64,000 nt of DNA, from the NCBI GenBank assembly GCA_001414485.1, contig LLEY01000104.1:124001-188000 (forward strand), in the 5' to 3' direction. Both the position numbers and the translations under genes were made by a program. The notes below the pieces were generated by a model. That model was not told the DNA's origin and ran no database searches. It was given only the letters and a program-made list of their open reading frames with translations. This document shows, one piece after another, positions 45,526-59,693 of the stretch (within the stretch, counting starts at the first letter, position 1; each line of letters starts with the position of its first letter). This stretch comes from Calycina herbarum (taxonomy: Eukaryota > Ascomycota > Leotiomycetes > Helotiales > Pezizellaceae).

Positions 45526-46776
45526 GGTTGTGCTTGTTGGGAATTGGGGATTTGGGTTGGTGTTGAGAGGTTTGCGGGGAGGAAGTAAAAATGTAGCGAG
45601 GATGGGATATTTAAGAATTGGTGGAAAAGAGTGAGGGTTCCCATGGAGAAAAAGAAGTCAGAGGCTTAAGCATGGATACTGGTAAAAAGGTAATTGAGGA
45701 TTTCTCATCAGGATAAGGTCGTCGCTCCCCCAAAGATTTGAATCTTTGGGTTTAAGTGGGGCCATATTTTGGACTGTGAGAAGCGGAAGCGGAAGCACTT
45801 GCCATTCTGATTCCAATATTTCCTGCCCTGTTCATTTGAGGAGAAAAGACAATTGCATCACTGTAGCACTCGTTGTGAAAAGTGGCCTTTTCTCTAATGA
45901 AATGGCGATATCTTATGAAAGAATCGAGCCTTCCTCTCCCCCGTTCGTCTTCTCACACCTTCTCACACAGAGCAAGCCACAACTTTTAACCTACGGATAG
46001 CCATGGAAACCTTTGAAGAGACCGAACTTGGTGACCTTTCAATAAAACCCAGAATACAGCATATAATCATCAGTTGGGTGGTGGAAAAATGGAAGAAACG
46101 CGACGGAAAAGAATTGATACTGCAATATGGGAAACCGCGCAGTGTTTCTAGAACTCTATCGCTTGCCACTGGGTAGCTCTCGCGATTGAGACTAGAACCA
46201 CAGTTCATCAAAAGCAAAGAACAGAATCTGAGGGAATCCCCATACAAAAGACCGAAGCCTCGGATGATTTAGGCATGGAAATGACGATGGGTGAGTAAAG
46301 GTACGGAATTGTTTCTTGAACATGGCATTTTCTGCATGCGCCGATTTCTGTTTCAGCTTTCAAATGCGAGAGCAGGGAAGCTGGAATTAGAGTGGGGCTA
46401 TGCAAGGTCCGAGGTAGAGATTGCGCGATGTGAGTGGTGGAAAAGTAAAGTGGAGGATCAGTGACATCACCACCGCAGCTAAAATGGACCAGGGCGCTTT
46501 TGCCTTGGAAACCACAAGCAGGGCAGGCGCGAACGGAAGGAAAACAACATGCTGGAATATATACAAGTAGCTGGGTCTGGCCCCGAGGTCCCCTTTTTCT
46601 CTGTGGGTGTGTTGTGACTGTTTTGCTCCTTTTGCCTTTGACTTCACCTGCACCCTTTGAAAGTGATCTCCTTTCCTCTCCCCAGCTGGCTACACACTAC
46701 ACTCCTAGCTTGCGCTCTCCCCATAATCTATCTCCCCAACCACCACCACAATCCTCGAGCGTCCATCCTCAACACG
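45526..46776. promoter_or_regulatory. Divergent upstream region between two secreted-protein genes
   Basis: 1.25 kb without a gene. C/T-rich tracts just before 46777 (CTTTCCTCTCCCCAG) are typical of fungal promoters. Confidence 0.35.
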
Positions 46777-48420
46777 ATGCTTTCTCACGTCCTACTGGCA
46801 GTTCTGCCAATTGCTCTTGCAGCACCTGCCCCAGCACCTGCCGCAGTCGCAGCCCCTCATCCTATGATCACCCCATCACCAACCCTCCAAGACCGAACTC
46901 CCTCTCGAGTCGACCAACGCGACCTCCTCAGCTCCATAAAGGGCCTAGATACTTACCTCGGTAGTCTTTTGGGCACATTTCCTTCCTACGTCGCGAGCGG
47001 AGTTCCTCAATTCTTTCAGGATTTGCCTACTGGATCGGCTGTTGCGAGTAGTCTGGGAATCAAGGATGGAGATTTGGATGCGGCTCCCACACAAGTTTTG
47101 AATATCCCGTAAGTGGGCCTAAAGCCTGATCTCGGGGAGGAACAATTGGCTAATAAAGAGTAGATCATATGCGAATTGGACAGAACAGGGTTGGAACTTG
47201 CGATTCCGTGGCAACGTCTTCAAACAGCCCAATATTTCCGAATCCAAACTCAATGACCTCGCAAATGTCTTCCTCGTAGGAACGTCGATCGATAAATTAC
47301 AACCTGCAGAACAAGCGCAAGCACGGAATTTGACAGCAGAAATCTTCGTCGTCCAACAAGATGATGAGCCAGTCAGTTTCAACATCGAACCCGCTTCAAG
47401 TCAAGGAACAGATGGTACAAGCAGTGGAAGTAACGCCGTCACCCCAGGAGGAGGATCACAAAACATCACATTGGTCGGTTTAACCACCGCCCAAGGAGAT
47501 TTCGATCAATTCCTTCCCCTAGCAAATGTCTCCGGACCAGGCGGTTATCTTATGCCCGGAAACGGCACACTACTACCTCAAAGAATCAATGTCTACGCAA
47601 CAGGTACCAACACAGGAAATGCAACTTCCTACTTGGTTCCAAGTCAAGGCCTCACCATTATCTCTGATATCGACGATATCCTTCGAGTAACAAGAATTTA
47701 TCAACCCGCAGATGGACTTTTAAATTCTTTCGCAAAAGCATTCACACCATGGATGAACATGCCAGAGATCTACGCAAATTGGTCGCAATCAATTCCGGAT
47801 TTCCATTTCCACTATCTTACAACTACTCCCGAGCAAGTAACGAGAAATTACATGGATTTCATCTACAAGACCTACCCAGGAGGTTCATTCGGTACTTTCC
47901 CCCCTCCCCTCCCCCCCCCAATTCCCAAGCTAACGTCCCCACAGACACACGCCCCCTCAACTTCTCCGACATATCCGCCACCCTCTCCATCCGCAAATTC
48001 CTCCTTCAAAAGATTTTCATGACTTACCCACAACGAAAATTCATCCTCGTAGCCGACACCTCCAACTCGGACGTCATGAAAGCCTACCCCGAGATGGCCA
48101 CCGAGTTTCCAGGCCAAGTCCAATGCATTTTCCTCCGAAATACCTCTGCTACGGATGACGGCGATAAATTCCCGTATGATACTAGTGGGTTCGAGAAGTT
48201 GGATAATAAGACGTATATGTTTTTTAAGGTTCCGGATGATTTGAGGGGGTTGGATATTGTGGGGGGTCAGTGTGTTAATTCGACGCTGAAGCAGAATGTT
48301 ACTTTTAGTACGCAGGGGTTGCCTTTTGGGTTGAGTAAGAAGAGTGCTGCGTCGAGGATGGAGTTGGTTAGTGGATTGGTTTGGGTGGGTGTTGCGGCGG
48401 CGGTGTTTGGATTGTTATGA
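46777..48420 (+). CDS. Secreted GPI-type APP1/DUF2183-domain protein, 511 aa
   Basis: Exons 46777-47108, 47164-47891, 47945-48420 (1536 nt; introns 55 and 53 nt). The start at 46777 gives signal peptide MLSHVLLAVLPIALAAPAPA; upstream in-frame ATGs lack it. The catalytic-type region has TIISDIDDILRVTRIYQPAD, PWMNMPEIYANW, FHYLTTTPEQV and KFILVADTSNSD, as in the APP1 phosphatidate phosphatase catalytic domain (PF09949). In the DxDx(T/V) motif the last residue is Ile (DIDDI), and this could alter activity. A hydrophobic C-terminus (ELVSGLVWVGVAAAVFGLL) after a Ser/Ala site suggests a GPI anchor. About eight N-glycosylation sites fit an extracellular, wall- or membrane-bound form, unlike the intracellular yeast App1. 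Confidence 0.85.
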
Positions 48421-49725
48421 TAGGATGGGATGGTTTGATTGAAGGCGTTTTTGGCTGGGTTTGTATAATGATTGGCATTTGAAATGGGTACCGGCATCTA
48501 GCATTTACTTGGAGATTTTACGAAGAGATGAAATATACGAAAATATCTCCAAAAACTATTTTGGGTTCTTCCCCTCTCCTATATAAACCACCCTCAGAAT
48601 CACGAATAGAAATCCAACTTTGACAACATTTCTACCACCGGTGATTGGGTTGGAACACTCCTCGCGCCCACTCTAGTCCCTTGATACCCCAGCTGTGATC
48701 TTGTATTCTGTTGAGAAAGTGGGATTCCTGCTGAGTTTTGGGTATTTCTTTTTACCTTGTTATGGGGAGGGGATTTGGTGTCGGAAGGGTTTGTGTTGTC
48801 GAAACTAGCATCTTCGTTCGCTTTGTTTCCCATATGGTGGAAAAGAAGGGAGAGGAGGAGGGAGAGGTTTTGGTTGGTTTGTTTGTTTCTTGGGAGGTGT
48901 TGGGGGGGGGGGGTTATAGTCGGTTGTACACACAGCCGAGAGTCAAGAACCTTAATCCATGCGAGTTCTCGTTGAATTTGTTGTTGTGTATTCTTGGGGA
49001 TGTGGTGTCTTTAATAGGTCATGGGTGGTGGATGTTGATTACTTGTTCTTGTTTTTGAACTTTTTAGACTTCGTCTTGAGGAGGGAGTACATATGTAAAC
49101 CAAAGAATGAAGAATCAAAAGCCAGCTAACTTCCCACGCAAATCGGTATTCTCTCGGTCCGGTGGTAGATAAACATATTATACTAAGCTAGACTGAAAAT
49201 TCGAGGTGATGAAGGATATCGTGTGGGTCTTGGCCCAAAATTACTACACGCTGCGGAGCCTTAACCATCTCTTCTCCGTCTCTATCTCTCCTTTCTATAA
49301 TGTCCTTGCGGGGCCGTTGAGTGTTTCGTTATGGGTTGAATCTAAATTCGCCTCTTTGTCCCAATAGAGGGAGGGATTTGCTGTCAATTGATTTCCTGCG
49401 GCCGAAATCGTTTTCTTCATTCGCTTGATTATTTGAAGAGGAGGGAGGGTGGGAAATGTAGATAGAAAGAGGAGACTTGAGGTGGTGTTTTTGGGTGTTG
49501 GATATTCCGACTTGAACTTTGGAAACAATTCGAGTGCTCTCAACTGGTGGTATCTATTATTCAACTGATGGCTGCAAAAGATTTAGAGAGGTAGTTCTCT
49601 ATAGGTGGCTCCAGCCGCCTTGCACTTTTTGAGTTGTTTGTAGAGATGTGGGGATGTGAAGTGTGTAGAGCCAAGGTAGACTCATTTCTTTCAGCAACCT
49701 ATATAAGGAGTTTTTAGAGAGTTAT
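48421..49725. other. Intergenic
   Basis: No gene supported. A G12-13 run lies at about 48902. Short frames lack codon structure. Confidence 0.4.
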
Positions 49726-49741
49726 ATATAGGCTAGAAAGG

Positions 49742-50877
49742 GATGCGACGACTCAACACCTGTACGCGGTGCATCCTACGAACCTCCAGTACTCTATGAG
49801 TATCTGCAGAGCTAAGTTTGAGTCAGATGGAACTGGTGGTAGTCGTCGTCGCGATCGGCCGTCTTTTACGCCCTGCGCGCGGTCGTAATTAACAACGGCG
49901 GAACAACCTTTGGCAGCACAACTACGCAACGACACTACACAGAGCCCTCGCCATCGAATATAATACCGAACCCATCGAAAGACATCCTCAAGCGTCCGCG
50001 GCGCGCTTTTTCGAGCCCTTGAGCATCCTTTCGACACCTCTAGAGCTACGGTGCAGAGTTTTCACTACTCTTGGCACCCCCTCATCGCTACGACACTATA
50101 ACTTCCTCCAACAACGATATTGATTAGCAGAGCTACACAGAAGGACTAGGGCACCATCTGTGTAGGACCGAAGCGATGTCTACCCTGGCCGTTGGCTAAT
50201 AGACGGGAACCTCTGCGTATTAGAATTGGCGGTGCTTATATATAGAAGGGAGCTGTAGGAGGGCGACATAGCAGCAGAGAGAACAGAGGCATAGCTTTAG
50301 GTTCTATTTCCTTTGTTTACTACGAGGCCTTGCGGATTCCCTACTAGGTAGCGCCCTTTCTACTAAAACCTCGACACGAAGCCAACAATGCGACTATTCC
50401 TTATACTACGAGCCTACAAACAGAAAGACCTTTTTAGTCTTTCGGTTAGCAATAACCACAGATGCTTTAGCTGCGGGAGTCTCTATATAGCCTAGGACAG
50501 AGGCACCTAGTAGATGGATAGGCATATTATAGGAGGATGAACTATAACCTCTACTAGCTAGTTAGAACAGTTATTACTTTGGTTTTCCCCTTTATAGTTT
50601 CCTAGAGTATACTACTAGCCTAGCTAGTAGTAGCAAATACATAGCTACTAGATTTCTTTTGTCTTTCCCTAATTCTATAAACTAATTAAGAATAAGAGCT
50701 GTTCCGAAAGTAGAGCTTCTCTTTAAACTGTCTCTTATAAATTAGCTTACTCGTTTACACCCTCTATAGCCTAGGGCACCCCTCTAGCGTCATTTGCCCT
50801 TATTTAGGACTTTTTAGGACTTAGACCACGCGATCTAGACTCTGCCTAACGTTAAATAGAAATAAATAAATAAATAA
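49742..50877 (+). mobile_element. Probable non-LTR retroelement remnant (LINE/SINE-like)
   Basis: The 16-bp direct repeat ATATAGGCTAGAAAGG flanks the segment (49726-49741 and 50878-50893). The right end is an (AAAT)n tail immediately before the second copy. A variable-length target duplication plus an A-rich simple tail is the mark of target-primed reverse transcription. The interior has no intact frame and no domain I can name. It is less AT-rich than its right flank, so it may have escaped most RIP. Confidence 0.6.
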
Positions 50878-50893
50878 ATATAGGCTAGAAAGG

Positions 50894-52866
50894 ACTTTAG
50901 ATCCTCTAATAGTAATACCGACTATTCTAGGCGCTTAGAGAACTTAGAGAAGTTCTCTAAGAACGAATAGAAGAATTCTCTATTTCTTAACATTTCTACA
51001 AAGATATAAGTGAAGAACTAAACTAAACTACCTATTTAAAGCTTAAATCGCAACTGACTATATCTTCTTATTAACTATAGAGAGCGGTGATTATATATAA
51101 AGTATAGATAATTATAATAATATTAAAAATAACACTTTTAGATAATTATCTCTTACTTTACGCTTATATAATATAATATATAACTTTGAGCTAATTAGAG
51201 AGCTCTATTTCGTAGACTTTTATTAACTTTATAAGTAACGTGTTTTATAAGCGAGTCGTCTACTTTTTCAACCTAGTATTATTATAATATAAAATACTTA
51301 ATACTATACAAAGTTATTATTACTATAGAAGCTATCTAGTATTCTTTAGAACTTTCGCTATCTTTTATATCTAATATTTCTATCTAATAAGTACGAGAAT
51401 TATACCTAGTTTTACTATAACAGCTATAGTACCTATCTATACGAACTCTCTTCCTAGACTCTTTACCTTGTTTCTAGCTACTATTTTCCTTAGATATAAT
51501 TAAATCAGCTACGTTACCTACTATTAATATCTCTTAACTCTTAATATACTTTCTCTTATAACTTTTACACTTAGTTATAGTCTTAGTTATTATACGAAGA
51601 CTAGTGATTCTCTTACGTATTAATACTATATTATATATTACCCTAGTTAAGCCTTTTTCGAGTTAATTAAGAGACTGAATAATAGAACTAGGTAACGAGT
51701 CTTAATATCTTTGAATCCGATCTTAAATAAGCGTTAATTAAGCTATTATTTCGTATACGTTACTTAGTGTTTTAGGTGTTTATAGAGTGTCTTCTAGTAT
51801 TATTAGTATTAGCGTATAAAGTCTTAAATCAAGCTTTAATAATATAGCTTCTAGGCTATATAGGACTAGCCTAGCCTCTTTAAAACTCGCGTAGATATTA
51901 TCCTTTATAAACGCTTTATAAAAAGCTGCTTTAAATACTAGAAGAAAGGTTTCTTTAGTAATATAATTAATATAATTCTATGCTAAGCCTAATATCTTAG
52001 CTCTATATACTCGCTTTAATAGCGAGAAGTAGACTATATTAAGCAGCTATAGTAGGTATAATAAGTATAGAGATATATAGAGAGTAATAATATTTAAGTC
52101 TTTATAGAGTTACTAGAATTTAAGCGAGTTATAGCTTTTATAACTATTAACAATTTATAAACGATATCCTTCTATACTTTATACCTTTATATACTTGTTA
52201 AAATACTTTAACTATATAACTCTAAGCTTATTATTTATCTAGCTGTTATTATTAACCTTAATTACTTAATTATATAGTATATATATATCTTAGTATTAGG
52301 TAGAAATAAGTACTTTGCCTACGAATATAATAAATAGCAGGATTGTCTATCCTATTACGTTAACTCTCTAAATAACTATAATCTACTCGCGATTACCTAG
52401 CTAAACTTGCTTTCGCTTCCTACGTGTTTCTAAGCTTATAATAATAAGTTAGAATAAAATAACTTCTATTATAAAGCTACTTTTGTTAAAGTTATAAATA
52501 TTCTTATCTTAAATACTATATTTCTCTTTAATAGACTATATAAGCGTAAACTATAAGCTAATAACTCGCGGATCCTTAGTTAAAGCTCGCTAACGATTAT
52601 ATAAATAACTCTATCGAGTTTTAAGCTTAGGTATACGTTTTATAAAGTTATCCGGCTAGTTCCTACCTATAGGCTTTCCGTCGCGCTCTCTTAGTAGATT
52701 ATTAGCTATATCTTATACTATATCTCTTATAGGCGAAAACTCTTACGAATCTAACTTTAATATATATCTAACTATTACCTTCTTCTCTAGCTTTATAAGC
52801 TTTTTCGAATTAGGCTAGTAATCGCGTCGTAAGAGCTTTCTAGCGCGTCGATTAGAGAGAGTCTTT
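50894..52866. other. AT-rich, RIP-degraded repeat DNA, unclassified
   Basis: Very high TA, few CA or TG dinucleotides, no open frames. It is probably an old transposon, but no domain could be read on either strand. Confidence 0.5.
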
Positions 52867-53313
52867 TATAACGAAACTTAAACGAACTAAACAAAGATAA
52901 CTAAGTCTCGAAGGTTGGTATATAGATAAGAAGTATAGATACGCCGGGTTTTTTACTTAGAAGTGAACTCGTTACTTATATTAAAGATGTTAAATAAGAT
53001 AATAAGATTAATAACTAAAGTTAAGTACGAAGCTCTTATTTAATAGTAGACGTGCTAGTATATATAGAATCTTCTATACTACCTAGATCCTTATATAAGC
53101 CTAGATCCCTAGATCCTTTTAGATCCTTTAAGAGATCTAAGGGGATCTATTACGTAACTTACTAACGGTTATCTAATAGTAAGATCTTAGAATACCTAAA
53201 TGTCTTTATATTACTAATTCTCTTTTATATTACCTTCTATTTTCTAAATATTATACCTTATCTTATTAGAGCGCTGTCTAGACTACTTATTATATATAAC
53301 GTGATTTATAACA
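52867..53313 (-). repeat. Gypsy LTR 1
   Basis: 447 bp from TATAACGAAACTTAAACGAA to …TATAACA. The outer parts match LTRs 2 and 3, but the middle (about 53065-53150, GATCC-rich) differs from theirs. Confidence 0.75.
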
Positions 53314-56300
53314 CTATCCCCTTCTTAGCTTAGCGTATTCTTATACTTAAGTATAAGCTAAGAAACTTAGTTAGAGTACTAGTAGTATCCTTTCCTTTCT
53401 ATTATATCCTACTTTATATAAAAGAAGAAAGAAGAACGAATACTTCTTATAAAAAGTATTAAAATAGTTTATAATAAAATATTACTATGTTTTTACTATG
53501 CTTTCTAAAAACGTAGATGTTTTATTAATACCTTTTAATCTTCTAAATATTCTAAATATATTTATTTAAAGCTAAAATATAATAGAACCGACGATGCTTA
53601 AGAGAAGAACGTTCTCTATACTAGCGACTAGTCCTCTATTAAAAGATAAGAGAAGAAGCTAGATAAGGAGAAGGAGGAGGCGATAGCGAAGATTCTATAG
53701 TTATGAAAGTAGAAGGCCTTTCTTAAAGAAAGGCGACGTAAAATATTCTATTAAAGGTTTCGCTTTCTTAATAAACTTAATACTACTAAGGAGGTAGAAA
53801 AGAAAGAGAAGGAGGAGAAAGAAAGAGAGGAATAAGAGTAGTAGGAGGCAGAGGTTACCTATCTAGTAGCCTTACCTATTCCTATTAATTCCTAATCTAA
53901 GATAGTTCTTAACCTAGCCTTTCTTACTACTTTCTCTTTAGATTATAAAATATAAGTAAACTTAGGTTTTTCTAATAAAACTTCTAAAGTTCTATTAAGT
54001 AATAGTTAAGATTACTTTTTAGCTTCTAAGTGTTTTCTAAATATATATAATCTAACTATTTAATTAAATACTTAATCTTATTTTTAATAATCTTATAGTT
54101 AAGAATTCTTTTAACCTTATATTTAGTATTTAAATTAACTAGTTAAATTTCTATAAATAGAGCTAGTAGTGCTCCTAGTAGTACTAGTTTAAATAAGGAT
54201 ATATAGAATATTAGGTAGATGTTTATTATCTTTAGTAATACTAATTTATAATTTAAAGGTGTCTTAACTTATTTAATTTTAAATAGTCTAAGTTTTTTAT
54301 AATCTAGTTTATTACTTAGTCTTTTTATATTAATATTTTTCTATACTAAGTAGACTTTATCCCCTTCTTTTAACGTTAGCTTCTAACTATGTTATTTATT
54401 ATAATAGTATATATTTCTTTTAATAATAAACTATAAATCCTTTATAAGTTCCTTATATAACCTCTTAATTTTTAAGACCTAAATACAAGTAAGCTAGTTA
54501 TTAATAGTTATAGATAGTAGTTCTTAATATACTAATAATTTATATCTAAAGTTAGTATAGAATAGTATAATAAGTATTATTTCTATTACTAAACTATTAT
54601 AAGTAAACTATATTAAGAGTAGTAGTTCTACTTAGTTGTTTTACTAGTAGTTTATATAATAATAAAGGTATGTTTCTACTACTTAGTTTATATATTCGTT
54701 TCCTCTATTTATTTAAAAGTAAAAGGCTATTAAAAGCTTTCTTTTTATACTTAATCGTTTTATAAGAGTAATCTAAAATTTTAAGGTAAAGAGTTTATCT
54801 CTATTTAAGAGTATTTCTTTAAATAGTTTATATCTTAAGACTACTTTCTTAAGAAATATAAATACTAATTCCTTAGCTATACTTAACTCTATATATACTA
54901 TTAAAATTATATATTTTATAAGTTATTCTATAATAACTAGGATTAAGTTATACTTAACTCCTATTATTAGATCTTTAGATTTTAGTAATTTAATAATAAA
55001 ATCTATAGATATTAATTTCTAAGGTATTTATAGTATTAGAGTAGTGTTTATCTGTCTATAAGAAGTATAGTAGAAAGCCTTATTCCTAGTATAGGTATTA
55101 TATTCTACTATTACTTCCTTAACTATTATAGATAACTGATTAATATAGTAATATTATCTTATCTTCTAGAGGGTTTTATAGATTCCTTAGTAGCTATAAG
55201 TAGACGTAGTATAGTATTCTTATATAAATTCTTTTATATACGAGCTAGGGACCTATAATTTCCCTTTTATATACTAGTTATAACCTTTATATATATTTTA
55301 AATTTTATCTATCTAAATATTATTTATTATTATAATTTTATATATAGTAGGTACTAAGTCTCTATTCTTAAGAGTTTTTAAGATCGTAATCTTCTTATAC
55401 TTTTTATTTCTCTTATATCTAGGTTTTTAGCTAAGAGTATTAGCTTAAGTGTTTAACGTTTTCTTTATATATTAAATAATAATATTAAATCCTTCTAATA
55501 TCTCTAACTATCTAGCTAATTATTTAGTCGTAAGTTTCTTAGTAGTTGTAAATATCTTAAGGTTCTTATAGTTAGATAAAACTATAACTAGGTATTTTAC
55601 TAACTATAAGTAAATCCTCTAATATTCTAAAGCTAATACTATAGTAAGCAGTTTCTTATTAAAGATACTATAATTTTATTATACTAGATTAAATATTTTA
55701 GAATAATATATAATAGGTATAAGTTTTCTCTTATTATTTAGCTATAGATAAACTATACCTACTACTATATCTAAGGCGTCTGTTTTAATCGTACTTAGTT
55801 TATCTATATTAAAATCATATAGAATAGGCTTTTTTATAAACTTTACTTTAATTTTCTAAAAAGTATTCTCTATTTATTTATTCTATATAAACTTAATAGC
55901 TTTCTTAACTAGTACTAATATTAGTTTAGTAATCTTTATATAGTCTTATATAAATAGATAGTAAAAGTTTATAAATCTAAGGAAGGACTATATATCTTTT
56001 ATATTTTCTAGTAATTTCTAGTTTAAGACGTCTTAGATCTTTACTAGATCTATTTCTATTTTTCCTAAGCTAAATACCTATTCTAGGAAAAGTGTCTAAG
56101 TTACTCTAAACTTGTATTTCGAGAGTTTTAACTAAGAGTTTACTTTTATAAGTTATTATAAAACTTTCTTAATATATCTCTTATATTCTTCTTCTTTTTC
56201 TAAGAAGATTAGGATATTATCTAAGTAATAAATTACTATTACTCTTAGAAGATCTCTTAAAATGTTATTATTTTATCTTTAATATATAGCTAGTATATTA

Positions 56301-59300
56301 TATAGTTTAAATAGTATAACTATATATTTATAAAGGCTTAATAGTAAGGTAAATACTATCTTCTATTCGTCTCTGACTTTTATTTATATAAGTCTATAAG
56401 TATTTTATTAATCTAGTTTTATAAATCATACTACCTTACCTAACTTGTCTTATAAGTATTAGCTAAGTAGTAGTAGATAAGCGTCCTTAACTATAGCGTA
56501 ATTTACTTTCTAATAATTAATATATACTCTTTTATCTAGATCGTCTTTCTTTTTAATAATAAGTATATTTAAAGTAATTAATAACTTAGATCTTCTAATA
56601 TATCTCTTCTTAATACCTTCCTTTATATAACTTTCTATTCTCTATAGGCTTTTCTAGTTATATAACCGAAGCTTCTACTTTAAGAGGTAATAACCCTTTT
56701 TTAATTTAATCTTATAATCTTATAAGCAATGTTCTAGTAAGGCTTATAAGTCTTCTAGGTTTTCGAACAAAGCTTTAAATTCTCTATACTATATAGGTAT
56801 TTCGTTATTAACTTTCTTACTAACCTATAGAGGACCCTAGATAAGGTGTTCTAGCGCTTTAGAAGAGGTAGTACTAACCTCGTTCTAGCTTTAAAGTTAT
56901 AAATACGAACCTATGTATTTATATTAACTAAAGGTTACTGTTCTAGCCTTCTAATCGATTTCTAGATTATGTTTCTAAATCTATAGTATACTAAGTATTA
57001 CTTCCTTACTTCTTATTTTAATAATATCGAATTATATATCTAAATAGTATCCTTCGATATTGATTTTTATTAGAATAGTTTACTAATTAATAATTCTGTT
57101 TTAATATATAATATCTATTCTATTAACTACTCTTAGTTAATATAGTCTTATTTCTTTAATTAGAACGTTTAGCTTTTCCTAAGCTATTAAAGAGATAAAG
57201 TTGCCTATTACTTCTAAGTCTATTATAACTTATAACTTTTTTCCTCTTATTTCTATAGTTATTACTAACTATCTTTCTCTTAAAGTAGTGTCTAACTTTA
57301 CTTTAATATATTAGACTTTAAAAGATCGATTTTCTTAATTATAATTCTTTCTCTTCTTATCCTTATACTATAGAAAGAATCTTACTCTTTCTTTATTAGT
57401 ATATACTACCTTATATACTAATCTATATTCTATAATTCTTATAGTTTTAGGAATTTCTCTTATAAATTACTTTAGTATTTATCTATAGTTATATTAGATC
57501 TATTTATAACTAGTTTCTAAAATAGCTTTTATAGACTATAGTTCTCCTATATATAGATAATCTAAAGTAGCTTTTAGTATACTTATCTCTAGTTTTATAT
57601 AGTAAACTTTAAATATATAATCCTTTAAATTCTTTTCTTTAACAGCTCTAATTTAAGACTAAGGAAAGAATACTACTCCTTCCTTATCTAATAATACTAC
57701 TTTATATATCTAATAATATTCTACTATTCTAGTAGGTTCTAGTAACATTCCTTTAAATCGTTTCTATAATAACTAATCTAAAGTCGGACTTAGTTTATAT
57801 CGTATCTATTATACTATTATTTCTTAAACTATTTCTATAAACTATAGTTCTCTTATTAATAGATAGTATAATTCTTCTAATTCTATCTTAGCCTACCTAG
57901 TTATATTAAGCTCCCTTTACTCCTAGAATAGTATATTAAACAGTTATTATAAGTTATATTTTCTAAATACTAATCTATCGTTTCTAATTAATATAATAAT
58001 AATATATTACTCGAATTCCTTTAGTATAATATCTTTAGGTAATGTCCTAAGAAAAGGGGTTTTAATTCGTCTCTTAAATCCTATTAGAACTTACTATATC
58101 TATATACTAATTTTATCTAACATATTATATATTTTCTATATATCCTCTACTTTAGAGTAGCTAGGTTTTTTAACTAGTTATTATTCCTATTCTAGTTCTT
58201 TTCCTTTAATAGTTTTTCGTCTAGTAATTAAGCTAACTAGAGTTATTATTTTAGAGTTATTACTTATAACTATATACGTTATTAAGATAGTTAAGTTAAC
58301 TTCTTATATTATATAAGAACTCTAGAAATCTAGTTTCTAATTATTAATATATATCTATCGATTTCCTTATTTAAAGGTTCTAAGGAAAGCCTAAGTTTCT
58401 CTAACTTCGGGGTCTTTATTCTTTATCTCTCCTTCTAAACTAGAAGATAAGTTAGATATCTCTAAAGAACTAGTTAATAGTAGTAATTTATATTCCTCTT
58501 AAATAGGTTACTTAGATTCTATTACTAATTATATATTATAATATTCCTTAAGGAGTAGATCCCTATTATTATTAGTGTCTTATATACTACTGATTCCTTT
58601 ATTATTTTTAATCTAGGTTCTATATTCTTATACTTTAAGCTCCTTATCTATAAGTTTAATATAATTAGTTAAAGCTACTTATTATTAAATAGTAGTATTA
58701 ATTTATTTCTTTCTCTTAGAGTCTTTCTTCTTACTATACTTATTTACTCTATAGCCTAGTTAGCTATAATTATAATATAAGTTCTACTTATATTAATAAT
58801 TTCGCTCTTCCTAGGAAAGTCCTTCTTTCTTTAGAAAGGTTTTCTTTTATATAGCGTTTACCTCCTTACTATGCTTGCTAGTATAAGAGTACTTCTACTT
58901 TCCTAACTCTTTACTCTTTTCCCTATGTCTAGGATTACTCTTTCTAAATTCATATAAGCAGTTGTCTAGCTAGACGACCTTCTTAATTATACCTATAATA
59001 GTTAAGAACTATATATTCTACTTAGCTATTTCCTTATAGATATATATCTTTAATCCTTTATAGAAGAGTTTTATAAGAGTAATAGTATCCTATTCTAACT
59101 TTGTTCTATAACGTTGAAATTTATTAGTATAATCTATTATTAATCTAGTCTAGTATAATTCTAAAAGCTTATATATAACTGTTTAAATTATATTAAAGTC
59201 TTTAAAGACTTTTCTAATAGTTACTTTAAATCCTCTTTAAGATTTAAACATAATCTTAGTTAATTCTATCTTTCTATCTTTATCCTTATTTTTAAAGAAG

Positions 59301-59693
59301 TCCTCTAAGTATAGCTAAGCCTATTCTAATACTAATCCTCTAAGGTAGGAGATAGTAAAGATAGTTTATAAGTTATAATTACCTTTAAACTTATTAGAAT
59401 TAAAGTTAAAGTAGATGTTTATTTAGAGAAGAAATAATTTAAGTTCCTTTCGCTTCTTATAATATATATCTAGTATCTTAACTTTAATTGGTTTAAGTGC
59501 TTCGACCTTATAGAGCTTAGAGGCGTCTAGTATACTAATATTATCGTCGTTCCTAGTTAACTATATACTAGTAGGTGTTCTTCTAGTTATACTTCTAGAT
59601 ATTCCTATAACGTTAACTCGACTAGTATTTAAGCTAGTTATTATAGGAGTTACTAGAGCTATAGCGACTAAACTTCTAAGTAGGTACTTAAAG
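53314..59693 (-). pseudogene. Gypsy A gag-pol remnant
   Basis: RT core near 56.2 kb on the minus strand. Gag should lie near 58.4-59.6 kb and integrase near 54.3-55.3 kb by position. Stops are dense. At 53.58-53.9 kb a Lys/Glu-rich text (KLDKEKEEAIAKIL … KEVEKKEKEEKEREE) reads on the opposite (plus) strand; it recurs in copies B and C. Confidence 0.65.

Noticed and set aside
48902..48914. G homopolymer run
   Set aside because: Single low-complexity tract; likely variable in length, no feature implied.
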